Origin: Scleroderma bovista
Lineage: Eukaryota > Basidiomycota > Agaricomycetes > Boletales > Sclerodermataceae
Length of the DNA: 22,530 nucleotides
Assembly: GCA_037178675.1 (NCBI GenBank)
Contig: JAYMGJ010000484.1
Span: 1 to 22,530 of the forward strand
Direction of reading: 5' to 3'
Both the position numbers and the translations under genes were made by a program. Below, piece after piece: positions 9,045 through 18,588 of this stretch; within the stretch, counting starts at the first letter, position 1; each line of letters starts with the position of its first letter. Under the pieces are notes generated by a model, which saw nothing but the letters and a program-made list of their open reading frames with translations, was not told the DNA's origin and did not search any database.

Positions 9045-9215
9045 ACAACCAAGAGATGTGACGCACAGATATGTGGGTATGTGGCCATCCCAGTCTAGAA
9101 ACCAGAGACTTCCCTGGACTCACATCCAGTCAAGGAATGCGTCACAAAGGATGGATTTATGGATACCACAGAGGGATGCTCGCGATAATTGGGGTGAGAT
9201 GATCTAGTTATCAGC
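9045..9215 (-). pseudogene. RPB1: RPB1 fragment, repeat copy A (outermost, most degraded)
   Basis: The minus strand shows a corrupted CGIHKSILCDAFLDWM, a stop, then SLWFLDWDGHIPTY. This corresponds to the same RPB1 piece seen as [19 protein letters not shown] and [11 protein letters not shown] in copy C. It carries stops and frame changes. No RPB1 homology is visible beyond about 9215, so the N-terminal part of the gene is missing. Confidence 0.6.
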
Positions 9216-9255
9216 ATCTTGCCAATGCTCCTTGAAATGCATGTGAATAGAAGAC

Positions 9256-9284
9256 AAGCGAGTGCGAATGTTTCGCACTCGCTT
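9256..9284. repeat. Perfect 13-bp hairpin with 3-nt loop
   Basis: AAGCGAGTGCGAA at 9256-9268 and its exact reverse complement TTCGCACTCGCTT at 9272-9284 are separated by TGT. The stem is perfect and GC-rich at its base. It lies just past the outer end of the RPB1 pseudogene. It could be the relic of two inverted element ends lying back to back. Confidence 0.8.
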
Positions 9285-9338
9285 ACAAACTGCTGTCATC
9301 CGTTAGAACTTCAACATCTTAGGTACTGCATGCCTCAT

Positions 9339-10015
9339 TGTTCCACACGGTATTATTGACTAACAACCATGAATAGGGCCTAGTGTCAAGTCCGGGTCTA
9401 CTCCGGTAGGAAGTCCAGTCAAGTCCGGATGAAAACAGACGAGGGCAGAGGTCAGAGGTTTGGGCAGAGGTTAGCCCGGGCCAGAGTTGCGACCGATTGG
9501 ATTCAACGACAAGGACAACGAGCGTTGATCCCTTGCGTAGGTTCCGGTCAGGTGGAGATGGAGATGGAGACAGACAAGGGGACAGGAGTAGTAACTTAGA
9601 TGATTTCAGACTGAGTTTGTACAAGGTAAACTAGAGGGTACTTATACTAAGTAGAAACTAGGGTCAAGTACATACGGTGACAAGTAAACAACCTAATAGC
9701 GGACAAGGGATGACCGGAGTTAGGACTAGGTCAGGTCCGGTGAAAATAAAGTCAGGTCCGTGTAAAATAAATCAGGTCCAGTGAAAATGCTACAAGGTAT
9801 AGGATATATCGAGTTCACGGAGAACTCACGTCAAGGCAGGGTAGATGGCGAGGTGTAGTAAGAGCGAATGGAGTATAGACCAAGGGTCGTAGTTAGCAGA
9901 AGGTTATCTGCGCGACCGTTGACTGGAGTAACTGAGAACGACCGGAGTTGAGCTGTAGGCCTGTGATGTGACCGGAGTAACCGGATATGGTCCGGAGTTG
10001 GACATGGTCGTAACA
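9339..10015 (-). mobile_element. Candidate solo LTR of a retrotransposon
   Basis: The block begins TGTTCC and ends TCGTAACA, so it has TG...CA ends on either strand. Read on the minus strand it opens TGTTACGACC and contains TATAAGTACCC at about 9646-9636, placed like a U3/R promoter. The region is non-coding, rich in CCGGAGT and CCGGACT words, and holds three copies of a 20-21 bp unit (TCAGGTCCGGTGAAAATAA-like, about 9731-9790). Flanking bases (CTCAT and CCTAG) do not form a clean target duplication, and I see no retrotransposon coding sequence beside it, so the call is tentative. Confidence 0.4.
9731..9790. repeat. Short tandem repeat, about 21 bp x 3
   Basis: TCAGGTCCGGTGAAAATAAA-like units start at 9731, 9752 and 9772 with small differences. 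They lie within the putative LTR. Confidence 0.7.
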
Positions 10016-10087
10016 CCTAGGGTGTGAGGTTTTTAACAGTTCGTCTGCATTGCCATATTCCAGGCCAACTTTGCCTTCCCCGTCAAC

Positions 10088-12972
10088 ATGCCCCCAAAGC
10101 GACAGGGAACTTCGAAAACCAAAGCCAAACCTCCGTCGTCTCAAGTGACAGCTAGCTCTCTGCGCTTCACTACTGAGCCTTCTGAAACTCCTCATCCACC
10201 TGGTGTGACAACGTTGACAGGTACTCATTCTAGGTGTTCTGGACGTACTAATGCAGGAACTGGTGGACATTTGGCACAGCTGGAGAAAATTGGGCAGGCT
10301 CTAGAGGGCACACCCGGGCCTCCTAGATCGTACGCTACTGTTCCTGATGGCGAGCCGGTCAATGTCATGGCCCCAACCCCATGTCGTCCGAAGAGGAGGA
10401 AAGTGACCAGTACTAATCCATCGACCAAAGTACGTATAAGCATCATTCACAATCACTGCCTAACGTTTTGTAACTTAGATATTGACTCCAGCTCCTGCCA
10501 GTGCTGGCACCAACGTCCCAGCTGTCGCTGCTGTCAATGGAGCTCCAGGCAGCCGCTTTGGCCTACAACTTCGGCCCCCTCAGCCCATGTTTGTTGGGTC
10601 TCAGTCAGTGGATGCATTCGAAAGAGGGTGCCAGGACATGTCTGCAAACAACATGGACCTGCGCCGTACTAGGAATCACAAGTCACAACAGAGAGCTATT
10701 ACCCCAGCACAAGCTCCTGTCCTGCCTTCCCCACGATCACATCAGGTATGTCGCTCATACTTGTATCCCTGGTCTGACAACCTCATTCCACCATTGCAGC
10801 CCATGCCTGGTGTTGCCCACCCTTATGCTGTACCAAATAGAAGCGGGGATTGCAACATCACTAGTCCGTTGTCTCCACTTGTTGAAATAGACGAGGAAAG
10901 AGCACTGGGTCCTGATGGCCAGAGCTCTCCTGTTCAATCGGAGAAGTTAAGTGAGTTGGAGTGGGACGATCATGACCAAAGGAGTCCTGTTGCCCCGATT
11001 AACAAGGGCAAGAACAAGGCAGTTCCCCAATTCTCCACTTCTGATGATATTCAAATGAATGGACCTGGTGACAGCCCCCCCTGTGGAGATGATGGTAGGG
11101 ATAGTTTTGAGCGTGAGTTTTTCTGCTTGCTAACCCAGTCATTATGGTCCATAACTGATTTATTTATATTTAGCAGAGAACATGGAGGATGAAGAGCAGG
11201 GTTTTTACGACAGTAGCCCTGCTCCTGAGTCCCAGGAACAACAGTTGGCGCAGTCTCAGCATCCATGCCAGTCTACCCAACCACCCTTACCTCGACCTTT
11301 CCAATCATCCAACCAGCAGACAAAGATTCAGTCTCTTCAATCACGCAATTCTCAGGTTCAGCAGTCTCGGGCCAACTCTCGCTCACATTTCCAAACAGTC
11401 TCAGCAACAAGTGGTCACTCCTTCCAATCAACAATTCATTCCTCAGAGGCGAGAACACTCGCATGTATGGGACCAAGATCCTCGGTCTCACAATCAAGCC
11501 TCTGCTACACAACCTATCGTGGACCAACTTCCTCCCTCACCTCCACAGTCTTGCTTTAACTCTATCTCCAATGGTGGTGACGAGGAAGTGTCATATCGTG
11601 CTGGGGATGAGAAGGTAACCCTCCGACTTGCATTTCGTTATAATATTTTTATCTTGCCACAGGTTGGAGTCAACTATGATGTTCTTAAGCGTCATCGTGT
11701 CACCAACCGCCATCCTCAGTCCCCATCTCCAACCTCCTTGATGAGTGCTGCAAATCATCAAGCCCACCAACTGCCACAAAGGTGCTCCAGCCCTCCCATG
11801 CAATCTAATGGTGGATCTGTGGTGGAGTTAGAGGGTGATGCCGAGGACCGCCCACGTCGTCGTGGAAAATACTCAAGGCATTCAAAAGATAGCATTGCGC
11901 CCAAGCCTTTCCTCCTGGCATTTTACCCTCCGCTCTGGAGGAAACTTCTTGACCTTGCGAAGGCTCGAATGCGGCTTCACATTGCAGTCAAGAATGCTTT
12001 CCCCCGGCTTGAACAAGCTGTTGATGGAATATGCCGTGAAGTACTCATTGAAGTCATTGCTCACTTCGAGGACAAGGGTTGGGAAGTAGAGGCAGGTGAT
12101 ATTTTGTTGTTTAGTTTCATAGGTTCATTCTGACAGAAGCATCTAGGCTACTATCCAGATCACAGGTTGGGTATGTGCAGGCTGGTAATTTTTTTTCTTA
12201 TTTCGAGACATTGGCATCAAACTAACTTCGCCATGGCTCAGCTTTTCAACAATACCCAAATGTTCCGCAGCGATGTCAAAAAGGCCATTATGAAAACGTT
12301 ACTCTTTGACTATGAGCTCTACCCACTGCCCAGTGCTAGCAATGAAGAGGCACAGATCCAATTTGTCAAGGACAGAGCTGATGAACTGTTGAAGACATCT
12401 GCATACTTGCATGGCGAACCTGACAGTCTGGTATGTTTTTTTCTCTGACATGGGATACTGCTCAGTCGGCACTTTAGGGTAAAGCAAGCAATTTCACCCA
12501 CCCTGCCATCAAAAACTCTTGTCTTTCCTTATACTATAGCAACACCTCTGGCAAATCCCTCCGTCAGTTCGTCGAATTTCAGACGTACATCCCATACAAA
12601 GCTTTGATCTTAGTGGTCACAGTCGTAAGTCGTCGCATCCCTTAGTTATTATACCTTGCCTTGATACCCCAACAGATTCACAGTATATTATCTACACTTC
12701 GAAAACATGGTTCCGAAGTAACTGGCCATCTCATTGCTGAAGATATCGAATGCGCATATAATGGATTAGAAAGCCAAGTGGATCGCATCCTTGATGATCC
12801 ATACCATGGCGCCAAACTCAATACACTTCTTGAAGAACTGGCCGCGAGTGGAATGTAAGTCTACAATATAATGGAGCTTTGCCTGCCTAATTCTTCTCCC
12901 AGGACCAGGTATACCGCAAAAACCCAAATGACTGAGATGGCTCGCAATGAATTTGATGTCATTTTGGATTGA
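10088..12972 (+). CDS. DUF6532-domain protein, ten exons, with an apparent frameshift
   Basis: Exons: 10088-10429, 10479-10745, 10800-11112, 11174-11614, 11663-12091, 12137-12184, 12242-12430, 12478-12624, 12676-12854 and 12903-12972, about 807 residues. The N-terminal half is low complexity (basic start, then Pro/Ser/Gln-rich). The second half matches the DUF6532 domain: PLWRKLLDLAKARMRL, YYPDHRLGMCRL, LFNNTQMFRSDVKKAIMK, ASNFTHPAIKNSCLSLYYS and ILDDPYHGAKLNTLLEELA. Its function is unknown; the family is large in mushroom-forming fungi. Two blemishes stand out. Near 11385-11400 the Gln-rich coding wording moves from one frame to the next, implying one extra base; the exon lengths sum to 2425, one over a multiple of three. 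Also, the intron at 12092-12136 keeps frame only with a GC donor (GAG|GCAGGT), whereas the nearby GT at 12096 gives the wrong phase. It may be a real gene with a sequencing error or a young pseudogene. Confidence 0.75.
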
Positions 12973-13194
12973 GAGGCATCTGTGTTGGATGTTCCATGGG
13001 GTTGGTGTCATTTCAGTGGGTGGGGTCATTTTTCTGTCAGTGCTGGTGTTGGTGTTGTAGCATCTCGTGTCTGTTACTCGATCGCAATACATTCAAGTTT
13101 TCGTCTAAGCAGCATGCCTGTGTGAGCGTAGTACAGAAAGATGCAGTATCTTTACAGACCACCACAGCCAGTACATTGGCACAGTATGCTGTTG
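12973..13194. other. Gap downstream of the DUF6532 gene
   Basis: T/G-rich sequence with no recognisable gene, presumably the 3' untranslated region and spacer. Confidence 0.3.
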
Positions 13195-13311
13195 TGGCTG
13201 GACAACAGTGTACAGTGCCGATGCACTGGACAACAGTGTACAGTGCCGATGCGCTGGGCAACAGCGTACAGTGCCGATGTGCTGCACAGCAATGTACAGT
13301 GCCGATACCGT
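13195..13311. repeat. 28-bp minisatellite, about four copies
   Basis: The word GTACAGTGCCGAT starts at 13210, 13238, 13266 and 13294, exactly 28 bp apart, with units that differ by a few bases (for example CACTGGACAACAGT and GCGCTGGGCAACAGC between words). Because 28 is not a multiple of three, the open frames across it are accidental. Related GTACAG and TGTACA words continue more loosely to about 13520. Confidence 0.85.
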
Positions 13312-13505
13312 TGTGCAGTGCACAGTGCCAAAAGATCCGTACAGCGCTGTCCAGTACCTGAGTCTTGTCCAGATCTGTCCAAATATATATTATGTACATT
13401 ACGGATAATTGTGCACAGTTATGTCACGGCGCTGTACCGTAAGTGTACAGATTTGTACAAATGGGGACCCACCTGTACCACTGTAGCAACCGTAGCCAAC
13501 TGTAG

Positions 13506-13969
13506 CCGGCGGTACAGCTCGGCACAGGGACTTTGGGTTTTGCTGATGCCCCTTGCGGCTTTTTGGATAGAACAGAAGACGAGATTGCAAAATTTTTAGC
13601 ATTCACACAGCACGTGCAATATGTGAAAACTGGCGGTCAGGTATACATTTCCGATTACCAAGGTATGTTTAAATCAACAAGTTGAATCTGCACCACTAAT
13701 CAACATCAATGGCAGGCAGTGGTGTAATTTTAACAGACCCACAGATCCTAACTCATCCGTAAGCATGCTTTACCTGTTCCCCCCCCCACCAACTCACACT
13801 TTAGTAATCTAGCAAAGTCGGTGCGGGTCTGAAACTATTCAGCGAAGGGAATGTGCAGAAAGGAGTGATGCTTTTTGAGCAACAGCACATCTGCAACAAC
13901 TTTTGCAGATGGGGCGGCTTTGGGCTGGCTGCTTTCAGCGGTGAATCAAGGAACAGCACAACCACTTAG
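13506..13969 (+). pseudogene. 3' end of an alpha-type protein kinase gene, 5' part missing
   Basis: Three exons join: 13506-13662, 13716-13758 and 13813-13969, with 53- and 54-nt GT-AG introns. The product reads GFLDRTEDEIAKFLAFTQHV, QYVKTGGQVYISDYQG, SGVILTDPQILTHP, KVGAGLKLFSEGNV and QHICNNFCRWGGFGLAAF. This is the C-terminal part of the alpha-kinase fold (MHCK/eEF2K class). It includes the D-Y-Q-G motif, the histidine of LTHP and the H-x-C-x3-C zinc site that closes the domain. The ATP-binding N-lobe is absent. Upstream the frame meets TAG at 13503 and then the minisatellite. The third exon needs the acceptor at TCTAG|C (13812) rather than the earlier TTTAG. The break could instead be a further upstream intron, but no more kinase sequence is visible. 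Confidence 0.75.
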
Positions 13970-14276
13970 CAACCTTGTATACTTCAATACTCGTACTTTG
14001 TCACACACGGAATACACTGCATATTTTGAAAAGCAATACGACTACAGCATACAGTGATATTTCGACTTAGTATATTGTACATTTACACTTTGGCATTTGA
14101 TGTTTTGACTTCGACATTTGGTACTTCGACATATGGTATTTGAACTTCGCCATTTTGCATTTTGCAAAGCGGTGACTGGAGTCTCGCCGAATGCAATTGA
14201 CAAATTGAGAAATAGATTCGGCAAAATGTATTAGTCATCCCGAAAATGGGGTGCGATGCTCTGGCTTTCCATAGTA
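13970..14276. other. Non-coding spacer with a degenerate 15-16 bp repeat
   Basis: Between 14060 and 14165 words like ACTTCGACATTTGGTA recur loosely (TTTGACTTCGACATTTGG, TACTTCGACATATGG, TTTGAACTTCGCCATTT). Otherwise I see no gene. The giant inverted repeat begins at its right end. Confidence 0.4.
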
Positions 14277-14400
14277 AACTGCTGAGTCAGTACAAGATCA
14301 CACTACTAAGAGACTAAGTCGATGTCAAGTATATATGATTGCCTCAAGGGGTACAAACGGTACTAAGGTATACGTAATAAGACGGGGTTGCGGTTGTCAT
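14277..14400 (+). repeat. Left outer flank of the giant inverted repeat
   Basis: Pairs with 22407-22530. It contains CACTACTAAGAGACTAAGTC (14301-14320) and AAGTATATATGATTGCC. Compared with the right copy it has scattered changes (for example GGGGTACAAACGG against GGGGCACAAACGG), a 2-3 bp indel, and clear divergence over about 14368-14400. It is much less alike than the inner arms. Confidence 0.85.
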
Positions 14401-14800
14401 TGTTGGTGGTGGGTTGGTGGTGGCCTATAGGCATTGGGGATGCTGGTCGTCGGATTTGTGGCGTGAGGTGGTCGTGGTCGTTGTTATTTTTGATGCTGCT
14501 GCTGGGGGTTGTGGTCATTGGCATCCGGCCAGTGGGACGGCGGAATTGGAAGGGAGCGCATACGATTACTAATCGGTAATTCAGACCGCCACGTCAGCGT
14601 CCCGTCACGTGGTCCAATTAGTAATACTACCAATGCACCCACTACCACTACCACCATCAACGCGATGACGACGACAACCACCAGCACCCTGACGGACGAC
14701 AATGACGAACACCGCCACCCGTGCAACAAGCACCACGCATTGAACAGGGGCCCACCAACAGACACCGCCACCATCAATGATGACGACGACACCACCACTA
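14401..14800. mobile_element. 400-bp fold-back insertion present only in the left arm
   Basis: The right arm passes directly from the partner of GTTGTCAT (ending 14400) to the partner of TAGTTCAGTC, while the left arm has about 400 extra bases. The insert's first half (to about 14520) is G/T-rich with TGG-like triplets. Its second half (about 14620-14800) is A/C-rich with ACC and ACG triplets, so it can fold on itself. Near the centre ATTACTAATCGG (14565-14576) and CCAATTAGTAAT (14614-14625) form an 11/12 stem. It looks like a degenerate hairpin element. The open frames through it give only Thr/Asp/His-rich low-complexity protein. Confidence 0.65.
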
Positions 14801-14815
14801 TGACAGGTAGTTCAG

Positions 14816-15104
14816 TCACAAACCCTCGCAAAAGTGGGTCATCGGACATGTACATTTGCCTGTAAAGGTGGGACTAGCCGACGCCGGCCGATGCTCGCAG
14901 AACTGGGCCAGGCCGATGTTTTCTATTATTGCAAATCTAGTACAGGCCTGAGGGACATTAATCACTGCAAAACTGGGATGGGCTGATGTTTGATAAAAAT
15001 TGCAGAACTGGGACTGGTGGGAGCATTGTAAAACTAGGTCAGGCCTGTTGAACAAAAAAATTGACAAGTGTTGCAAAGCTGGGACTGGCCGATGTTGTAG
15101 ATAC
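14816..15104 (+). repeat. Left arm: degenerate outer copies of the 68-bp satellite family
   Basis: GCAAAACTGGG, GCAGAACTGGGAC and GGCCTGTTGA-type words recur at irregular spacing. This is a worn edge of the array that starts at 15105. It pairs with about 22101-22389 in the right arm with one or a few base differences. Confidence 0.75.
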
Positions 15105-15655
15105 ATTGCAAAACTGGGTCAGGCCTGTTGAGAAAAAAGTTGTCAATTACTGCAAAACTGGGTCAGGCTGACATGGCAGAATGGGGTCAGGCCTTTTGAG
15201 GAAAAAATTGTCAAGCATTGCAAAACTGGGTCAGGCTGACATTGTATATACATTGCAGAACTGGATCAGGCCTGTTGAGAAAAAAAGTTGTCAAGCATTG
15301 CAAAACTGGGTCAGGCTGACATTGCAGAACTGGGTCAGGCCTGTTGAGGAAAAAGTTGTCAAGCATTGCAAAACTGGGCCAGGCTGACATTGCAGAACTG
15401 GGTCAGGCCTGTTGAGGAAAAAGTTGTCAAGCATTGCAAAACTGGGCCAGGCTGACATTGCAGAACTGGGTCAGGCCTGTTGAGGAAATAGTTGTCAAGC
15501 ATTGCAAAACTGGGTCAGGCTGACATTGCAGAACTGGGTCAGGCCTGTTGAGAAACAAAGTTGTCAAGTACTGCAAAACTGGGTCAGGCCTGTTGAGCAA
15601 AAAAGTTGTCAACCATTGCAAAACTGGGTCAGACCCAAAATTGATACACATTGCA
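15105..15655 (+). repeat. Left arm: 68-bp satellite array
   Basis: The word CAAAACTGGG begins at 15301, 15369, 15437 and 15505, exactly 68 bp apart, with further diverged copies on both sides. Each unit is itself two related halves: GCAAAACTGGGTCAGGCTGA, then GCAGAACTGGGTCAGGCCTG followed by a TTGAGGAAAAAGTTGTCAAG linker. As 68 is not a multiple of three, the apparent ORFs across it are accidental. The left array has one more unit than the right one. Confidence 0.95.
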
Positions 15656-17700
15656 GAATTAAATTACTGTGCTGACTACCAAAAATGTGGACCATTGATT
15701 AGGCAATATTGTGTACTGTTGGTGTGATAGTGTTGACTACCAAAGATGTGCAGCTTGGATTATCTAATGTTGTGTTCTATTGGTGTGGTAGTGCTGATTA
15801 CCAAAAATGCGGACTATTGATTAGCCAATGTTGTGTAGTGTTGTTGTTGTAGTGTACTACCAAAAATGTGTAGTATTGATTACCTAATGTTGGGTACTCT
15901 TGGTGTGGTAGTGCTGATTACCAAAAATGCGGACTATTGATTGGCCAATGTTGTGTAGTGTTGTTGTTGTAGTGTACTACCAAAAATGTGTAGTATTGAT
16001 TACCTAATGTTGGGTACTCTTGGTGTGGTAGTGCTGATTACCAAAAATGCGGACTATTGATCAACCAATATTGTGTGGTGTTGTTGTAGTGTACTACCAA
16101 AAAAAGTGTAGTACTGATTACCTAATGTTGTGTAGTATTGATGTGATAGTGTTCATTACCAAAAATGCGGACTGTTGATTAGCCAATATTGTGTAGTGTT
16201 GTTGTTGTAGTGTACTACCAAAGATGTGTAGTATTGATTATCTAATGTTTTGTACTGTTGGTGTGGTAGTGTTGATTACCAAAAATGTGTAGCTTGGATT
16301 ACCTAATGTTGTGTGCTGTTGGTGTGGTAGTGCTGATTACCAAAAATGCGAACCATTAGCCAATGTTGTGCAGTGTTGTTGTTGTGCAGTGTTGTTGTTG
16401 TAGTGTTGATTACCAAAAATGTGTAGCTTGGATTACCTAATGTTGTGTACTGTTGGTGTGGTAGTGCTGATTACCAAAAATGCGAACCATTAGCCAATGT
16501 TGTGCAGTGTTGTTGTTGTAGTGTTGATTACCAAAAATGTGTAGCTTGGATTACCTAATGTTGTGTACTGTTGGTGTGGTAGTGCTGATTACCAAAAATG
16601 CGAACCATTAGCCAATATTGTGTAGTGTTGTTGTTGTAGTGTACTACCAGAAATGTGTAGTATTAATTACCTAATGTTGTGTACTATTGATGTGGTAGTG
16701 TTGATTACCAAAAATGCGAACTATTGATCAACCAATGTTGTGTAGTGTCATTGTTGTAGTGTTGATTACCAAAAATGTGTAGCTTGGATTACCTAATGTT
16801 GTGTACTGTTGGTGTGGTAGTGTTGATTACCAAAAATGCGGACTATTGATTAGTCAATATTGTGTAGTGTTGATTACCAAAAATGTGTAGTTTGGATTAC
16901 CTAATGTTGTGTACTGTTGGTGTGGTAGTACTGATTATCAAAAATGCGGACTATTGATTAGTTGTTGTAGTGTACTAACAAAAATGTGTAGTATTGATTA
17001 TCTAATGTTGTGTACTGTTGGTGTAGTAGTACTGATCATCAAAAATGCGGACTATTGATTAGTTGTTGTAGTGTACTACCAAAAATGTGTAGTTTGGATG
17101 ACCTAATGTTGTGTACTGTTGGTGTGGTAGTGTTGATTATCAAAAGTGCGGACTATTGGTTAGTCAATATTGTGTAGTGTTAATTACCAAAAATGTGTAG
17201 TTTGGATTACCTAATGTTGTGTATTGTTGGTGTGGTAGTGTTGATTATCAAAAATGCGGACTATTGATTAGCCAATATTGTGTAGTGTTGTTGTTGTAGT
17301 GTACTACCAAAAATGTGTAGTATTGATTACCTAATGTTGGGTACTCTTGGTGTGGTAGTGCTGATTACCAAAAATGCGGACTATTGATCAACCAATATTG
17401 TGTGGTGTTGTTGTAGTGTACTACCAAAAATGTGTAGTACTGATTACCTAATGTTGTGTAGTGTTGATGTGATAGTGTTCATTACCAAAAATGCGGACTG
17501 TTGATTAGCCATTATTGTGTAGTATTGTTGTAGTGCACTACCCAAAATCTGTAGTGTTAATTACCCAATGTTGTGTAGTGTTGATTACCAAAAGTGCGGA
17601 CTTCTGATTAGCCATTATTGTTTAGTGTTGATTACCAAAAATGCGGACTATTGATTAGGAAATGTAGTGTAGTGTTTGTGTATTGGAGTTGATTACCAAC
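15656..17700 (+). repeat. Left arm: about 120-bp satellite array
   Basis: TGGTGTGGTAGTGCTGATTA starts at 15781, 15901 and 16021, 120 bp apart. The array continues to about 17700, roughly 17 unit-lengths, with some shortened units. Each 120-bp unit is two about 60-bp halves, one carrying ACCAAAAATGCGGACTATTG and the other ACCAAAAATGTGTAG followed by ATTACCTAATGTTG. GTT runs (GTTGTTGTTGTAGTG) vary in number between units. No coding potential is evident. Confidence 0.95.
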
Positions 17701-18588
17701 ATTGTGTAGTTTTCATTAACTAAATTCAGTAGTGTCAACACTTGATTACATAAGCTCTCCAAGCGCCACTACTCCCAAAACATTACCATATTTGGTCAAT
17801 AGTTGACTTCAAATATTCCCACCTTTGTTCTGGTACTTTTCTTCCCCTTCTGTGCTTCATCCCTGGTCCAAATGTACTGTAAAAATGATTCTGTATCCCA
17901 TATTACCCTATAGGATCACCATTGGACCCTCATCTAAATGTGCAAGGGGCTCTGTATCCCCAGAGAGTAGTGCAGGCTTAAAAACACCAAAAATGTTCGC
18001 ATTTTTGATACATTCAACATATCAACTTAAAGAATGCATCCCCATACAGGGGATATATGTACCTACAACATATTTACAGTCCACAGCATGGGATCCATGT
18101 CCTGGTGCGATGTTTTATGTTTTTCCTTTGCAAACATATCACCATGGCAGGCAATTACTAGGAGGTATGGTGGCTACTGGATGGTCTCCAGTGGTATTAC
18201 TATGCTATACCAAAGTCCCAATACAATCTAGTGAGCAGCTCACCACTCCAAGAGGAGCAGCATAGAAAACAGCACTTTCATAACAATAGGTGCTGTATGA
18301 TCCTCCAGGTCAGGTATGCACAATATCACTATCTCAAAAGCTGGGGGATACCATACAGTAGTGGATACAATTTACTCAAGTCAATACCGCTTGATGTGGG
18401 GGAGGGAAGGGCACAATAACATACAGAAGGCGTGGGAAAATACCCCACAAAATGCGGAGATATGCAAAAACATTACATATCACACAACACATAACATCTA
18501 CTGACCTAGAAATGCTACCAACAGCCTACTAATATCACATAATGCTTATACTCAGCTGTTCCTGACATGCTTAGAGGCACAAATCATT
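17701..18588 (+). repeat. Left arm: inner non-satellite segment next to the spacer
   Basis: About 0.89 kb without tandem repeats, mirrored at 18685-19572. An accidental-looking 147-codon frame (17825-18265, no ATG at its start) has no family I recognise. At 17988-18007 there is a perfect 8-bp hairpin with a TTCG loop (CAAAAATG TTCG CATTTTTG). The satellite word AAAAATGCGGA also turns up here in AAAATGCGGAG near 18449. I see no gene I can support. Confidence 0.85.

Noticed and set aside
13037..13408. Several overlapping Cys/His-rich frames near the minisatellite
   Set aside because: They are translations of the 28-bp repeat in different frames on both strands. No domain is present.
14509..14865. 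118-codon Thr/Asp-rich frame
   Set aside because: Low-complexity translation of the ACC/ACG-rich half of the fold-back insertion, absent from the right arm.
15181..15651. Open frames across the 68-bp satellite giving repeated WVRPVEEK or RPDPVLQC peptides
   Set aside because: The period is 68, not a multiple of three, so the peptide repeat arises from the DNA repeat with frames rotating. There is no sign of selection for coding.
15656..17700. CRISPR-like array
   Set aside because: The repeats run head to tail with no unique spacers, the unit is far too long, and the genome is eukaryotic.
17825..18265. 147-codon open frame in the inner arm (and its mirror at 19008-19448)
   Set aside because: It begins without ATG, shows no family wording, and lies in AT-rich repeat sequence duplicated by the palindrome. 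The mirror copy is automatic and is not evidence of conservation.
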